Notes under the pieces: generated by a model
The model's database searches: none
The model's input: only the letters and a program-made list of their open reading frames with translations
What the model was told of the DNA's origin: nothing
Made by a program: the position numbers and the translations under genes
DNA from: Lymantria dispar
Taxonomy: Eukaryota; Arthropoda; Insecta; Lepidoptera; Erebidae
Reading direction: 5' to 3'
Assembly (NCBI GenBank): GCA_032191425.1
Contig: CM063459.1
Coordinates: 27,499,001-27,563,000 of the forward strand
DNA length: 64,000 nt
Part shown: piece by piece, positions 20,154 through 30,376 of the stretch
Position numbering within the stretch: the stretch's first letter is position 1
Layout of the letters: each line of letters opens with the position of its first letter

Positions 20154-21460
20154 TTTTTTTGTTTTTTTTTTTGGGGTGGGTTGCAGTCGGCGCGCTCCTC
20201 GCACCACTCCGTCCAGGGCGACAGAGGGGCGTAAGCACGCAACACCCGCAACCCACCCGAACACCACGTCGCCTTCGTCGTTAGACCGACCACCTGTTTT
20301 AGTTTCCAAGTCATTGGGGGCTTGGGCTAGTAAGACTCCTCTGACATGAACAGAGACCTTAATTAGCGTATAGATTAGCAAGATAGATTAATGTAGGAGG
20401 AAAATTTGAAAAGGTATTGAATTAAAAAGTGATGTAAGAGTATAATGTTAATGTGTTATTATTAGTTTTAGTTTTAGTGTAAAATGAGGTGTAGAGATTT
20501 GGTGATAATTGAAGTGTGATGTATATTAGGGTAATAAAATAGACATTGATATAATTATTATTAAGCAGATGGGGGTGATTATACAAAGCGAATATAGAAA
20601 AGGTAATGAACATAGATTATAAGAAAATAAGATTAACTAAGAATAAGTTATAATAGTAAACACTAAAATATGTACACTTTTTTTTTCATATTTTTTTTTT
20701 TATTTTATTTCATTTTGTATTTTTATATATATGTATTTTTATATCTTTATTTGCTTTTTTTTATTTTTTTTTTGTTATTTTTAAGGACACGTTCTTATTT
20801 CTTTTTTTTACTTAAAAATAAATTAAATTAAGTTAACTAACATCAATAGTAAGGTACAAAATATTTAGTTAGTATAAGCATTATGAGGGAAAGGATATAA
20901 GAAATAAATTATAATCATGTATTTAACATCTATTGTAAATTAATATGAACTAATGTTAGCTTATTACAAGTACTTCTTGTTATAATAGAATGATTAACAA
21001 TTATAATTTTAGGAAAAAAAAATCAATAGTTATTGTCTAGTAACATCTAAGTTAAGATATTGAATATGATTCAGTCAACAAAGTATAGAAGAAGGAGAAA
21101 GATAGAGATAAAAGTTAATTAATTATAAAATATGTTTAAGATGGGGATAGAAATATAAATTAGTATAATTGTTAATTTATTAACATGTACTTGCAATTAT
21201 AATATTTTGAGTAAGGTTTATATATAAGATAACAGTATTGCAAAGTAGACAAAGTAGAGCAATTGACAAGTATTTGTATAGGATAATAATCTAGATATTA
21301 ATTAGCACCATCTATATTATACCATTATTACGGGCCGACCACCGGAGCAGGGTCACTTGTCATCAGTGTACCCTCCCATCGACCGACGTCCCCATCTCGG
21401 GGAGGACGTCAGTCTTTTCTCACGTGGTCGGCCTCTCGGCGGGTGAAGGACTAATCCCCG
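20154..21460 (-). mobile_element. R1-type 3'-UTR insertion with 15-bp TSD, itself interrupted
   Basis: Plus strand: T run, GGGTTGCAGTCGGCGCGC, CACGTCGCCTTCGTCGTTAG, then (after a 1,040-bp insert) CCGACCACCGGAGCAGGG and GTGGTCGGCCTCTCGGCGGG. Flanks AACTTAAACTACTCT at 20139-20153 and at 21461-21475 are identical. The 3'-UTR type is that of R1 copy 2. Confidence 0.8.
20295..21334. mobile_element. 1,040-bp AT-rich insertion inside the R1 fragment
   Basis: Splits the R1 3' UTR and is flanked by CCGACCACC at 20286-20294 and 21335-21343 (9-bp TSD). It is very AT-rich, without coding capacity or clear terminal inverted repeats. A 9-bp TSD occurs with MULE-type transposons but also with non-LTR elements; class unknown. 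Confidence 0.5.
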
Positions 21461-21780
21461 AACTTAAACTACTCTAAGTTGAACTACATAATATTGAAAT
21501 TGATTTAACTTGTTAAAAGCTTAGGTTATTACTTAAATTTTATGTACATATATTAATATGATATACATTATCAGGAAAGGTTTTTTATTTACAAAATCTT
21601 TTTTTTTGATTATAAAATAATTTTTATTCTTAGTTACAATTTTTGTATATGTACATTATTAGTATCATTATTTAATCTTATAAAAGTAACAATTGGCTTA
21701 TGGTAGCTATAATAAGCAACGAGATTTTTACAAAAGACTGGCCCCGTAACGCGTTACGTAACGAAACGGTTTACCCTCCC

Positions 21781-22361
21781 TTTTTTTTTTTGGGGGGTGG
21801 GCTGCGGTCGGCGCACTCATCGCACCACTTCGTCCGGGGCGACAGAGGGGCGTAAGCACGCACATCCGCAACCCCCACCCGAACACCACGTCGCCTTCGT
21901 CGGTGGGCCAACCACGTTAGCTGCCGGAGCAACGTTACTTGTCATCAATGGTCGGCCCGACGGAATACCCCCTAGTAGGGTACCCTCCCATCGACCGACG
22001 TCCGCCCCCCTCGGTGAGGACGTCGGTCTGTCCTCACGCGGTCAGCCTCTCGGCAGGTGACGGGCTAATTCCCCGGTCACGTCACCCGCGGCCTCGGCTA
22101 GGGCAGCATGACACGCAGGTAGTCGCGCCTGCGCCGTCCCAGTCGCCGGCGGCGGGTCGCTTCGTCGAGGCTGCGCTCCTCGCACGCCCGACCCGTGGCC
22201 TCCTTCTGTGAGATCACTGCCTCGCAGAAGGCTGCGCCGGGTCCCAGTTCCTGACGCTCTCGAGCATCGCCCTAGCGATGGTCGGCAGCGTCAGGTCGGC
22301 ACCGATAATTGCGACAAGTTCACGACGCTGACCTGCCCAGGCGGCACAAGCCTCGAGACCC
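21781..22361 (-). mobile_element. R1-type 5'-truncated copy (ORF2 end plus 3' UTR) with 12-bp TSD
   Basis: Plus strand begins with a T run and GGGGGGTGGGCTGCGGTCGG, passes through the 3' UTR, then the reversed C-terminal ORF2 codons (CTGCGCCGTCCCAGTCGCCG; CCTTCTGTGAGATCACTGCC). It stops inside the zinc-finger region. Flanks GTTTACCCTCCC (21769-21780) and GTTTATCCTCCC (22362-22373), one mismatch. The reading frame has indels. Confidence 0.8.
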
Positions 22362-22717
22362 GTTTATCCTCCCATAAGAAGTTATCACTTCAAAAATTAT
22401 ATTTTTTTTATTGGGGCCACCACTTACCATCCATTTGTTAATTTAAACCATTCTTAAATAAACCTGAACATACACAAAACGTTTAACCTACTTTTAAATA
22501 AAAATACTGCAACAATGATTAAATAAAAGCAATAAGTCTTAAAAAAATCATAAAAGCACTGAGTAATTGTGAGCTTTCAATGTTAATATTTGAAAGTTCA
22601 TATCGCGAGTGAGAAATATTGCACCTTATTCATTTGACTTTAATTAAACTTTCAATGGGTGAGCGCTTGTGCTGAGTGAGGTAAGATATTGATATGAATA
22701 ATTATATCATTTATTTA

Positions 22718-22848
22718 TCATTTCGGCTTATATACGTCCCACTGCTGGGATCGATCCTGCCCCACGGTTGGAGGGAAATTGACATCAATACTATACATAC
22801 TGACTACTATCATGCTGGTCGGTTTTATTTCAAGTTTTTCTTTTTTTA
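22718..22848 (-). repeat. SINE-A fragment
   Basis: Plus strand: TTATATACGTCCCACTGCTG, GGAGGGAAATTGAC, ATCATGCTGGTCGG, TTTTATTTCAAGTTTTTC; the 5' half of the SINE is missing. Confidence 0.7.
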
Positions 22849-23122
22849 GGGTTCCAAAGGGTATAAACGGGATCCTATTACTAAGATTTCGCTGTCTGTC
22901 CGTCCGTCTGTCACCAGGCTATATCACAAGAACTGCGATAGCTAGAGTTGAAATTTTTACAAATTATGTATTTCTGGTGCTGCTGTAACAACAAATACTA
23001 AAAACGAAATAAAGGAAATATTTAAAGGGGGCTCCCATATAATAAACGCCATTTTCTGTCCCGTTTTTGCGCAATGGTACGAAACTCTTCGTGCTCGAGT
23101 CCGACTCGCATTTGGCCGGATT
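22849..23122. repeat. Dispersed repeat GGGTTCC...CTTGGCCGG type
   Basis: Starts AGGGTTCCAAAGGGTATAAA, contains TCTGTCACCAGGCTATATCA and TAACAACAAATACTAAAAAC, and ends CCGACTCGCATTTGGCCGG. From memory this is a repeat widely found in lepidopteran genomes; only one copy lies in this window, so I rely on recognition. Confidence 0.55.
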
Positions 23123-23322
23123 TTTTTTTTGATAGCAAACGGTGGCAACCGAAAATAAAGTACACCTGATGGTAAGTGTTGTGGCCACTCATGGACCTTT
23201 GCTGGGTCGCTGCCTACCATGAAGAAAATGAAGGGAGTGTGTGCAATAAGGTTTGATGAAACTAAAGGCATTACCAAAAAACCACCACATGCAAACACCC
23301 TCAGAAAGTTGGGCTGCCGGCT
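23123..23322 (-). repeat. Retroposon F, 5'-truncated
   Basis: T run then GCAAACGGTGGCAACC, ACACCTGATGGTAAGTGTTG, CTCAGAAAGTTGGGCTGCCG on the plus strand. It abuts a SINE-A remnant. Confidence 0.75.
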
Positions 23323-23432
23323 CCGGATTTCCTTCTCTTGCATATATGTTGTATGCGTATTATATCCCTCAGTCGTCTTATAGGATATCCAGGGTCGAGA
23401 TAGGAAGCAGTTAATTGTATTCTTATTCCGTC
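23323..23432 (-). repeat. SINE-A 5' half
   Basis: Plus strand: TTCCTTCTCTTGCATATATG, TCAGTCGTCTTATAGGATAT and TTATTCCGTCATCATACGG. Confidence 0.7.
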
Positions 23433-23645
23433 ATCATACGGATCAATTCTATATAAATATATAAAGAAGCTAGTTGCTAGAAGCATGAAAATTTACCAGT
23501 TTTGTAGTTTTAAAACGTAAGACTTACTAAGAAAAGATTCTACTAAATTCAATTACAAAGGGGCAAAATTTCTTTGCAGGGAAAGTTTTTGTTCTTTGTC
23601 TTCGAATTAAGTTCAAATCATCATCATAATTCAGCTTTATGTCAT

Positions 23646-23866
23646 ACTAGCAGCGCCCTGCGGTTCCACCCACAGTTTCTCTTCGCGTAGGAATATCGGG
23701 ATAAATTGTAGTTTATGTGTTATTCTGTTATATAAACTATATTAAACTAAAGTTGCATCAAAATCCATTAAGTAGTTTTTGCGTGAAAGAGGTACGAACT
23801 TCTTCACATTTTCATATCTTCTCATTCTCACTCACAAACTTTTGCGTTTATAATATTAGTAGGAAA
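23646..23866 (-). mobile_element. Hel-type element, diverged
   Basis: Minus strand: TTCCTACTAATATTATAAAC near the start, a TCACGCAAAAACTACTTAATGG segment shortened here, CCGATATTCCTACGC and an end GGCGCTGCTAGTA. Related to Hel-D but more diverged. Confidence 0.55.
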
Positions 23867-24124
23867 TAGGATAGGACACATCCACTGCTAAACATAAGCT
23901 ACCCTCAAAATTAGCGATAAAATGCGATCCTGTGCCGGTAAAATCTAACCACTCCCAGAAACGTTCACCAAGACGAAGGTCCACTTTGTCCTGCACTGCG
24001 TTGTTTGGTACGTGGTTGACTCTTAAAAACTTTTCTTCCCCAGCGTTTATCGGTAAGTCTTCCTCGGCGTTTATCGATTAGTCTTCCCTTGTATGGTTGA
24101 TCCAAGGGCGAAGGAGAAGGTATA

Positions 24125-24207
24125 CAGTGGGTTATGGAACTGCGCGCCACCCTTTCACCCCGAACGGAATGGACAGCGTGGGTCCATATCATAGCTTGCC
24201 AAAAAAA
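24125..24207 (+). mobile_element. Short R1-type 3'-end fragment
   Basis: GTGGGTTATGGAACTGCGCG, CTTTCACCCCGAACGG, CATAGCTTGCC and an A7 run match the 3'-terminal 80 bp of the 27235-27518 UTR. Confidence 0.55.
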
Positions 24208-24459
24208 GATCTTAAAAGTGTTCCATGGTTCTAAAGATGTTTCGATTTAAAAATTTTATCAATCCAGATACCTACTTTAGGGCTGCAATAAAACGAGTAA
24301 TCATGGATATTGAAGCAGCTTTCAATAATTGAAGTGATTAATTATATCACTTGAATGTTAATCACGTAGGTCTTTCACGTTCAGGAATACTGAGATTATC
24401 AGACCATATAAAGTTGATAGTTGATTTAACACGCCTTCTTGTCCATGGGTGTTGTAATC

Positions 24460-24682
24460 ACCTTCATCACAGCTCATATACGTCCCACTATTGGACTCGA
24501 ACCTCCTCCACAAAAGGAGGGCAATTGACCTACCTGTCAGACGTGGTGATATAGGATTTCATTTCAAGTTTTCCTTCTCTTGCATAGATGTTATATGTAT
24601 ATTTAATCCCTTACTCGTCTTTTACGACACCCATGGGCAAGAGAGGGAATGGTGAATTGTGTTCCTACTCCGTCACCACACG
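24460..24682 (-). repeat. SINE-A copy
   Basis: Plus strand: CAGCTCATATACGTCCCAC, CTCGAACCTCCTCC, TGTCAGACGTGGTGATATAG, CTCGTCTTTTACGACACCC and TCCGTCACCACACG. Full length. Confidence 0.85.
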
Positions 24683-24703
24683 TATTTCGTATATGTATTT
24701 AAT

Positions 24704-24840
24704 ACTAGCAAACCGCCCTCGCTTCGCTTCGGTTTCAGTCGCCTTACCCGCGTAGTTCCCATTCCCGTGGGAATACCGGGATAAAATATAGCCTATGTTA
24801 CTCTCTGATATTACAGATTTCCATTGGTGAATGATATTAG
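24704..24840 (-). mobile_element. Hel-D 3' part
   Basis: Plus strand begins ACTAGCAAACCGCCCTCGC and continues to GATTTCCATTGGTGAATG. It lies head-to-head with the next Hel-D copy. Confidence 0.65.
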
Positions 24841-24870
24841 TGTAGATTATAAATCTCCTTATAAAATATA

Positions 24871-25097
24871 TCCTTACTAATATTATAAATGCGAAAGTAA
24901 GTTTGTTTATTTGTTTGTTTGTTTGTTACGCTTTCACGCTTAAACCAGGGAACCGATTTCAAAAATCCTTTCGACAATGGTAAGCTATAATATCAGGGAG
25001 TAACATAGGCTATATTTTATCCCGGTATTGCCGCGGAAACGGCAACTACGCGCGTAACGCGACTGAAACCAAAGCGAGGCGAGGGCGGGTTGCTAGT
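24871..25097 (+). mobile_element. Hel-D, near full length
   Basis: TCCTTACTAATATTATAAA start with an expanded (GTTT)n tract, TCAGGGAGTAACATAGGC, then GGGCGGGTTGCTAGT at the end. Confidence 0.7.
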
Positions 25098-25216
25098 TTT
25101 CTTATAAATGCCTAGCCTTTTTTCACGAGAATTATTATAGGAATACTTAAGATGTCCATTTAATGCTATTGTCATTCACTGAAAAAAAAATGTTAGCAAA
25201 CAAAGGGTAGAAAAAT

Positions 25217-25441
25217 CTACGGAGCATTGTGAGGGTTGACTGTTAAATTTTCAATGGAAATTGATTCCAAAGGGTCCTTTCGACCACATTTAATACAATA
25301 CATAGCACTTTTATTCATATCTATTTGTGTAGTGTTGCTATGAATACTACCAACCCTTTCATTGCTCATGTCTTTTAGGGGTAGGCTAACCCTTTCAATG
25401 CTCATGTCTTTTAGAGCTAGGCTAACCCTTTCAATGTTCAT
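25217..25441 (-). CDS. Small ORF with three 12-residue tandem repeats, unknown
   Basis: A 74-codon frame. Its first 36 residues are three imperfect copies of M(N/S)-x-ERV-(S/G)-L-x-L-K-D-like units encoded by a 36-bp DNA repeat (about 25345-25441). A CIKCGRKD segment follows. The repeat period keeps the frame, and changes between units are partly synonymous, but there is no homologue I recognise and no promoter evidence. It may be a transposon remnant or chance. Confidence 0.25.
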   Translation of the reverse strand: MNIERVSLALKDMSIERVSLPLKDMSNERVGSIHSNTTQIDMNKSAMYCIKCGRKDPLESISIENLTVNPHNAP

Positions 25442-25459
25442 GGGTGTCGCATTGCTTTT

Positions 25460-25535
25460 GTGGAATGCTGTGGTTTAGACACACCCCACCCAATCTGTCC
25501 GGGGCGATGGATGAGCGACGTGCGACCCCATAACC
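25460..25535 (-). mobile_element. R1-type 3'-end scrap
   Basis: Plus strand CCACCCAATCTGTCCGGGGC and GACCCCATAACCTACC resemble the reversed R1 3' terminus; about 70 bp only. Confidence 0.4.
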
Positions 25536-25711
25536 TACCACATTGCCCCCCATCGGCTGGCAATATAACTCCCACCACAATGCCATGAGGGAATTATCAA
25601 ACTTCTATGCCGATCGATATGTTGTCCTGCGGGAAACGAAACTGTGGTACTTACCACAGTAGATTAATATTTTACACATTACACCTTCTGTAAAATAAAA
25701 TGAAATATTTT

Positions 25712-26015
25712 AAATTTTTTTTTCGGATAGGCTACGGTTAGCGCACCCGCCGCCCGACTCCGTCCGGGGCGACAGAGGGGCGGCGCCATGTCCCATAACC
25801 CACCCATACAGCACGTCGTCTTTGTCGTTGGGCCGACCACCGGTGCAGAGTTCCTTGACTTCAGTGGTCGACCCAACGGAATACCCCAAGGGAGTACCCT
25901 CTCCCATCGACGTCCCCTACCGCGATCGCCGTCGCGAGGCTAACCTCTTCGCGGGTGCCGGACTAAATCTCCGGTTTGGTCACCCGCAGCCTCTGCTAGG
26001 GCGGCATCACGCGCA
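25712..26015 (-). mobile_element. R1-type 3'-UTR copy with 9-bp TSD
   Basis: Plus strand: T run, ATAGGCTACGGTTAGCGCAC, GTCGTTGGGCCGACCACC, GGAATACCCCAAGGG, CTCTGCTAGGGCGGCATCA. AAATATTTT flanks at 25703-25711 and 26016-26024. This 3'-UTR subtype recurs at 33946 and 54247. Confidence 0.75.
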
Positions 26016-26337
26016 AAATATTTTCAACTGGACAAGATATTATCTTAAAAAAATATAAACCACTACAAAATTGATAAAATATCTTAACACTCGTCACCTA
26101 AGACGAGACGATGCTCCAATTGTGATGTATAATGCGAAGGAGCCGCAGCCGTTGGCGGATAAAGTTATCGCCCTGAATACTAAACAAGAGGTCTATAGTG
26201 AACATAGATTAATAAATAGACATGTCATTGATATTTTACCTTTAATTATAGTATCCGTATCACGACGCAATAAGAAGATAATTCAGTACTCTCTATCTTG
26301 ACGGTGGGTGTCGTAAAAGACGACTGAGAAATTTAAT

Positions 26338-26533
26338 CCTATTAATATTATAAGCGCGAAAATTTGTGAGTATGTGAGAATGTTTGTTGCACTTTCACGC
26401 AAAAACTATTGAATGGATTTTAATAAAATTTCACAATAATACAGCTTATCAAAATAACACGTAGGCTATAATTTACTACGATATTCCCACAGGAAGGGGA
26501 ACTATGCGGGTGAAACCATAGGGTGCTGCTAAT
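26338..26533 (+). mobile_element. Hel-type element, diverged, nested in SINE-A
   Basis: Starts TCCTATTAATATTATAAGCG, contains GATTTTAATAAAATTTCAC, CGATATTCCCACAGGAAGG and ends GGTGCTGCTAATA. Non-coding. Confidence 0.6.
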
Positions 26534-26584
26534 AAAGTATATCCAAGGGAAGGCAAGCTCGAAATAAAACCCTATACCAACCCG

Positions 26585-27518
26585 CAGCGTGCCTCCTGGC
26601 CGGAACTCCCCCGTGGGACCTAGAGGCGGAGATGCTCGCCGACACTTATCGGCGGGTGTCGGAGACGCGTGCCCACGGCGGCATGGTCTCCATCAAAGAG
26701 ATCACCGCCTGGCGGGTCGACGCCCGCCTAGAAGTCATTGCCCGTTGGGCAGTCCGGCTGGAGAGTCCTCGGTACGGTGTCAGGACCGTCGAGGCCCTCT
26801 GGCCGGTGCTGATGGAGTGGTTGGAGCGGACGCACGGGGTGCTTTCTTTCCGACTGGTGCAGGTGCTGACGGGGCACGGTTGCTTCGGGAAGTACCTGCA
26901 CAAGATTCTCAGGAGGGAGAGCACACCGTCCTGCCACCACTGCAGTTGCGACGAGGACACGGCGCAGCACACGCTCGAGGAGTGTGCTGCATGGGAGCGG
27001 GATCGCCGTGAACTGGTCGCAATTATCGGTGCCGACCTGGCGCTGCCGACCATCGCCAGGGAGATGCTCGTCAGCGTCAGGAACTGGGACGCGGTCGCCG
27101 CCTTCTGTGAGACCGTAATCTCACGGAAGGAGGCGGCGGATCGTGTGCGAGTAGAGATCCTATTCGGCGACACGTTCCGCCGCCGGCGACTCGGGCGGCG
27201 CAGGCGCGAGTATCTGCGCCTAATGCCGCCCTAGCCGTGGCCGCGGGTGATCGGACTGGGGAATTGTCCGTCACCCGCAGAGAGGCTGACCGCGCGACGG
27301 CGACCGACGTCCCAGGACGTCGAGAGGTGAGGTTACCCCAAAGGGTATTCCGTCAGGCCGATCACTGACGACAAGTCACATCTGCTCCGGTGGTCGGCCC
27401 AACAACGAGGTGACGTTGGTACGGGTGGGTTATGGGCCCGCGCGCCGTCCTTTCATCGCCCCGGACGGACTGGACCGCGCGTGCGCTTACCATAGCCCAC
27501 CGATAAAAAAAAAAAAAA
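26585..27518 (+). mobile_element. R1-type 5'-truncated copy with 24-A tail, inserted at CCTA^T of SINE-A
   Basis: Covers the C-terminal part of ORF2 and the whole 3' UTR, ending CCATAGCCCACCGAT plus a long A run. TACCAACCCG is duplicated at 26575-26584 and 27519-27528 and belongs to the SINE-A target. The long tail and clean TSD suggest a fairly young insertion. Confidence 0.88.
26632..27234 (+). pseudogene. R1-type ORF2 C-terminal fragment (zinc-finger part)
   Basis: The last 200 codons of ORF2 remain open: GTPPWDLEAEM precedes the first Met, and the CCHC-like finger CHHCSCDEDTAQHTLEEC is intact. The C-terminus RRRLGRRRREYLRLMPP is the same as in copy 2. In R1-clade elements this finger takes part in nucleic-acid binding during integration. 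Endonuclease and RT were never copied (5' truncation), so it cannot act alone. It shows that the lineage hitting SINE-A is a close relative of the two large R1 copies. Confidence 0.8.
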
Positions 27519-27631
27519 AAAAAAAAAATACCAACCCGTCTGACCAATATGTCACAGGTCAATATACCTCCCATTATGGAGGAGGCACCAGCCTAGCAGT
27601 GGAAGGTATATACGCAGAGATGATGAATTAC

Positions 27632-28371
27632 ATTTTTATGTCCTCAGATACCCCAGATATTAATGGATATTGGAAACGAATCGTGGTTGATAAATGTCAA
27701 CAACTTCATAATAATGGAATAATCTGCTTAGCGTATTGTGGAGAGGATAGTCTTTTCCAGAATTTTTATGAGTATAAAATCAGGAATACGGAAGTAGTAG
27801 TAAATTCCTGATTAGCCGTCAAACGGATAATATGCGTGTTGTTAAAAAACTTGTTTGTAGGCGAAAAATTATTACTATTTCTAAGATTTGACCCATCATC
27901 GTTTTTTCAATAATTCTATAATTCTAATAAAAATTTGGTCGTTATATGGTTATGTATAACCACATTAGCCTAAATAGTAGAATTATGTTTGTATATGTGC
28001 GTGTGCGTGCTTGCGAGCATGTACGTGTGTGCGTGCGTATATACGTGGGAGCGAGCGTGCGTGCGTATGTGTGATTACAACATGTACGTATTAAAATAAT
28101 TTTTCCGCTAAGAAGTTTCACAATTTTATCTAAGATATTTATGACATATTTAATCTTTGATATTTTTTTAATATAAAAGCCGAAGCGCCGCGGGCACTCA
28201 CGTTTACATTACCGACTGAAGAATAAACAGGATTACGTCAACACTAACCCTCTGTTAAACCATGGTAAAGTATTTAAAGGTGCTGACAGCGTTATATAGA
28301 CTGTGTAACAATAAGGAATCAACATTATCGTGGAACTTACATTACTTTTAAGAGAAATTTAATTCGAGGCA
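27632..28371. other. Unassigned, with a (GT/GC)-rich purine-pyrimidine tract
   Basis: 27985-28075 is an alternating GTGCGTGTGCG / GTGTGCGTGCG tract (Z-DNA-prone). The rest is AT-rich with no family or ORF I can support. Confidence 0.5.
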
Positions 28372-28646
28372 TTTTTTTAAAAGAATTTAAGAAATTTGCG
28401 GCTTTGATTCGTAGATTCCGTGGGGTGACTAAGTAAGAATACAATTTACAACTAATCCACCACTCCCGTGGATGTCGTAAAAGACGACTAAGGGATACAA
28501 TGTGCATATAACATCTAAGGAAAATTGGCAATAAAAGCATATTATACCAACTTGTCTGGGCGGCATGGTATAGTAAGATCAATTTCCCTCCTATTATGGA
28601 GTAGGCTCGAGCCCAATAGTGGGACGCATGTGGGCTGCGATGATGA
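28372..28646 (+). repeat. SINE-A copy, first unit of a tandem duplication
   Basis: SINE-A (about 28422-28646) plus about 50 bp of 5' flank (TTTTTTTAAAAGAATTTAAG) that is also found before the next copy. Confidence 0.75.
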
Positions 28647-28940
28647 TGAAAAATTTTTTTTAAAGAATTAAAAGTAATTTACGACTGTGATCGGTAGATT
28701 CTGTGTAGTGACGAAGTAATAATACAAATCACCACTCCCTATCTTGCTTGTGGATGTTGTAAAAGACGACTAAGGTATATAATATGTAGATAACATCTAT
28801 GCAAGAGAAGGAAAACTAGAAATAAAACCCTATGCCAACCTGTCTGACCAGCATGTTATAGTAAGATCAATTTCCCTACTATTGTGGAGGAGGCTCGAGC
28901 CCAACAGTGGGACATATATGAGCTGAAATGATGTATGATG
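28647..28940 (+). repeat. SINE-A copy, second unit of a tandem duplication
   Basis: The flank TTTTTTTTAAAGAATTAAAAG and a full SINE-A (28699-28940) repeat the previous unit with about 15-20% differences. Confidence 0.75.
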
Positions 28941-29205
28941 ATTGGTAGATAAGACGTCAATATCTGTCTTCGTACACTTTTGTAATAGTATTAAGCTTCA
29001 GTTATGAGCTATTGGTATCAGTGTCGAGTTATGAGATCCTTCCCATCTTTATTATCTGTATTTTACATACACATATGTATAGTCGTTACCATTAATTAGG
29101 TGCTGACAACCAAATTGTGATTCCTCGGGGAATTTTGACAGAATATACACGCAATTCACTATTATATCATATTCACTACACTTCAGTCTTTATTCTGCAT
29201 TATCT

Positions 29206-29428
29206 TATATATAAATTTCTAGCGTACGTGTGTATGTCACTGAACTCCTCCTAAACGGCTGGACCGATGTTGATGAATTTTTTTGTGTGTGTTCAAGGGG
29301 ATTCGAGGATGGTTTAGATTCACAATAAAATCGGAACCGGCAGGTAGCGCTGGGATCGATTTCAAGGAGAATTCCCTTTACAATTTTTTTAGATTTAAAC
29401 AGAACAACGTCTGTTGGGTCAGCTAGTA
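29206..29428 (+). mobile_element. Hel-C (TC...CTAGT repeat)
   Basis: Starts TCTTATATATAAATTTC, contains ACTGAACTCCTCCTAAACGG and AACAACGTCTGTTGGGTCAG, ends CTAGT. A second copy lies at 33092-33311. Non-coding. Confidence 0.65.
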
Positions 29429-29639
29429 ATATATAAAATATGAACAAAATTATTTAATAAAACACTAAAATAATGAATTAAATTTGAAACCGCTACACGA
29501 AAATTTTACAGTCCCGTCAAAAGTCCCATTAATATCTGTAAAAGTAATCATTTGATATATCAAATACCTTAGTCCGCAGTGACCATAAATCTTAAAAAAA
29601 TTATACATCGTGGTGACTATGGTATTATCTGCCTTGGGT

Positions 29640-29838
29640 AGTCCTACCTCTGATAGGGTACCTCGATGTACCCGAAAAGGTGACCCGCCAGCCTGGCCAC
29701 AGACATCAACGACTCGATACCTATAGTCGGCTCAAAAGCGAAGGCGTGGGAATACGAGGGATAATGGGGCCGTGTCACCCTTGAATAATCCCCAACGGAA
29801 AGGATGGCGTACGACCATAGCCCGCTTAAAAAAAAAAG
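29640..29838 (+). mobile_element. R1-type 3'-end fragment, diverged
   Basis: GTACCCGAAAAGGTGACCCG, CCAGCCTGGCCAC, GGGATAATGGGGCC, GACCATAGCCCGC and an A10 run match the plan of R1 3' UTRs, closest to the fragment at 43330. No TSD identified. Confidence 0.55.
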
Positions 29839-30376
29839 AAACTGGTCCTTATTTTGCGAGTAATACACGGTTCCCCAGTGTGACAGTTGTAGGTTAAAAT
29901 CGAAGGTACTTCTAATTATTAATTAGAGCAATAATTTAAAAGTAATTAGTCCAATAATCTAATAATTTTGACACAAATTGTCTCTTGACACAATGAAATG
30001 CAGTTCGAGTGTGGTTGAATTTGTTTCTGAATACAATACATTTTTGGTAACTAGTCTTGCCGATAAAGAACATCGAAGAAAAAAAAAATGTGGTATCGTG
30101 GGACACCAGGTAGGAACAAAGTTCCTTCGGCTAATGTAGAATCGACACAATTTGCAAAAAAATCAAAATTCAGGGCTCTTTTAGTTGGTGTCCTTGTTCC
30201 GAACATTGTTAGTTTCTAATTATAAAATTTATTGTGACTAAACTATTGGGTGTAGGCTCTTGAAATTTAGGTTTTTAGTATTAAATCGGTTCCACTGGAA
30301 ATTCTATGAGGTTTGTCAAAAATCCGGAGTTCCTGCGGTCAAAGATGACTGATTTATGGCAGTTTGGGGTTTGAAC
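29839..30376. other. Unassigned flank of the tandem array
   Basis: Contains AGGAACAAAGTTCC (about 30113-30126), mirrored by AAGGAACTTCGTTCC beyond the array at about 31532. A decayed array unit may lie at about 30300-30376 (TGCGGTCAAAGATG). Confidence 0.45.

Larger units (their letters stand above)
26258..27630 (+). repeat. SINE-A copy interrupted by a Hel-type element and an R1-type copy
   Basis: SINE-A pieces lie at 26258-26337 (CTCTATCTTGACGGTGGGTG, TCGTAAAAGACGACTGAG), 26540-26584 (CTCGAAATAAAACCCTATAC) and 27519-27630 (TCTGACCAATATGTC, CATTATGGAGGAGG, GAGATGATGAATTAC). Two later insertions separate them. Confidence 0.75.
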
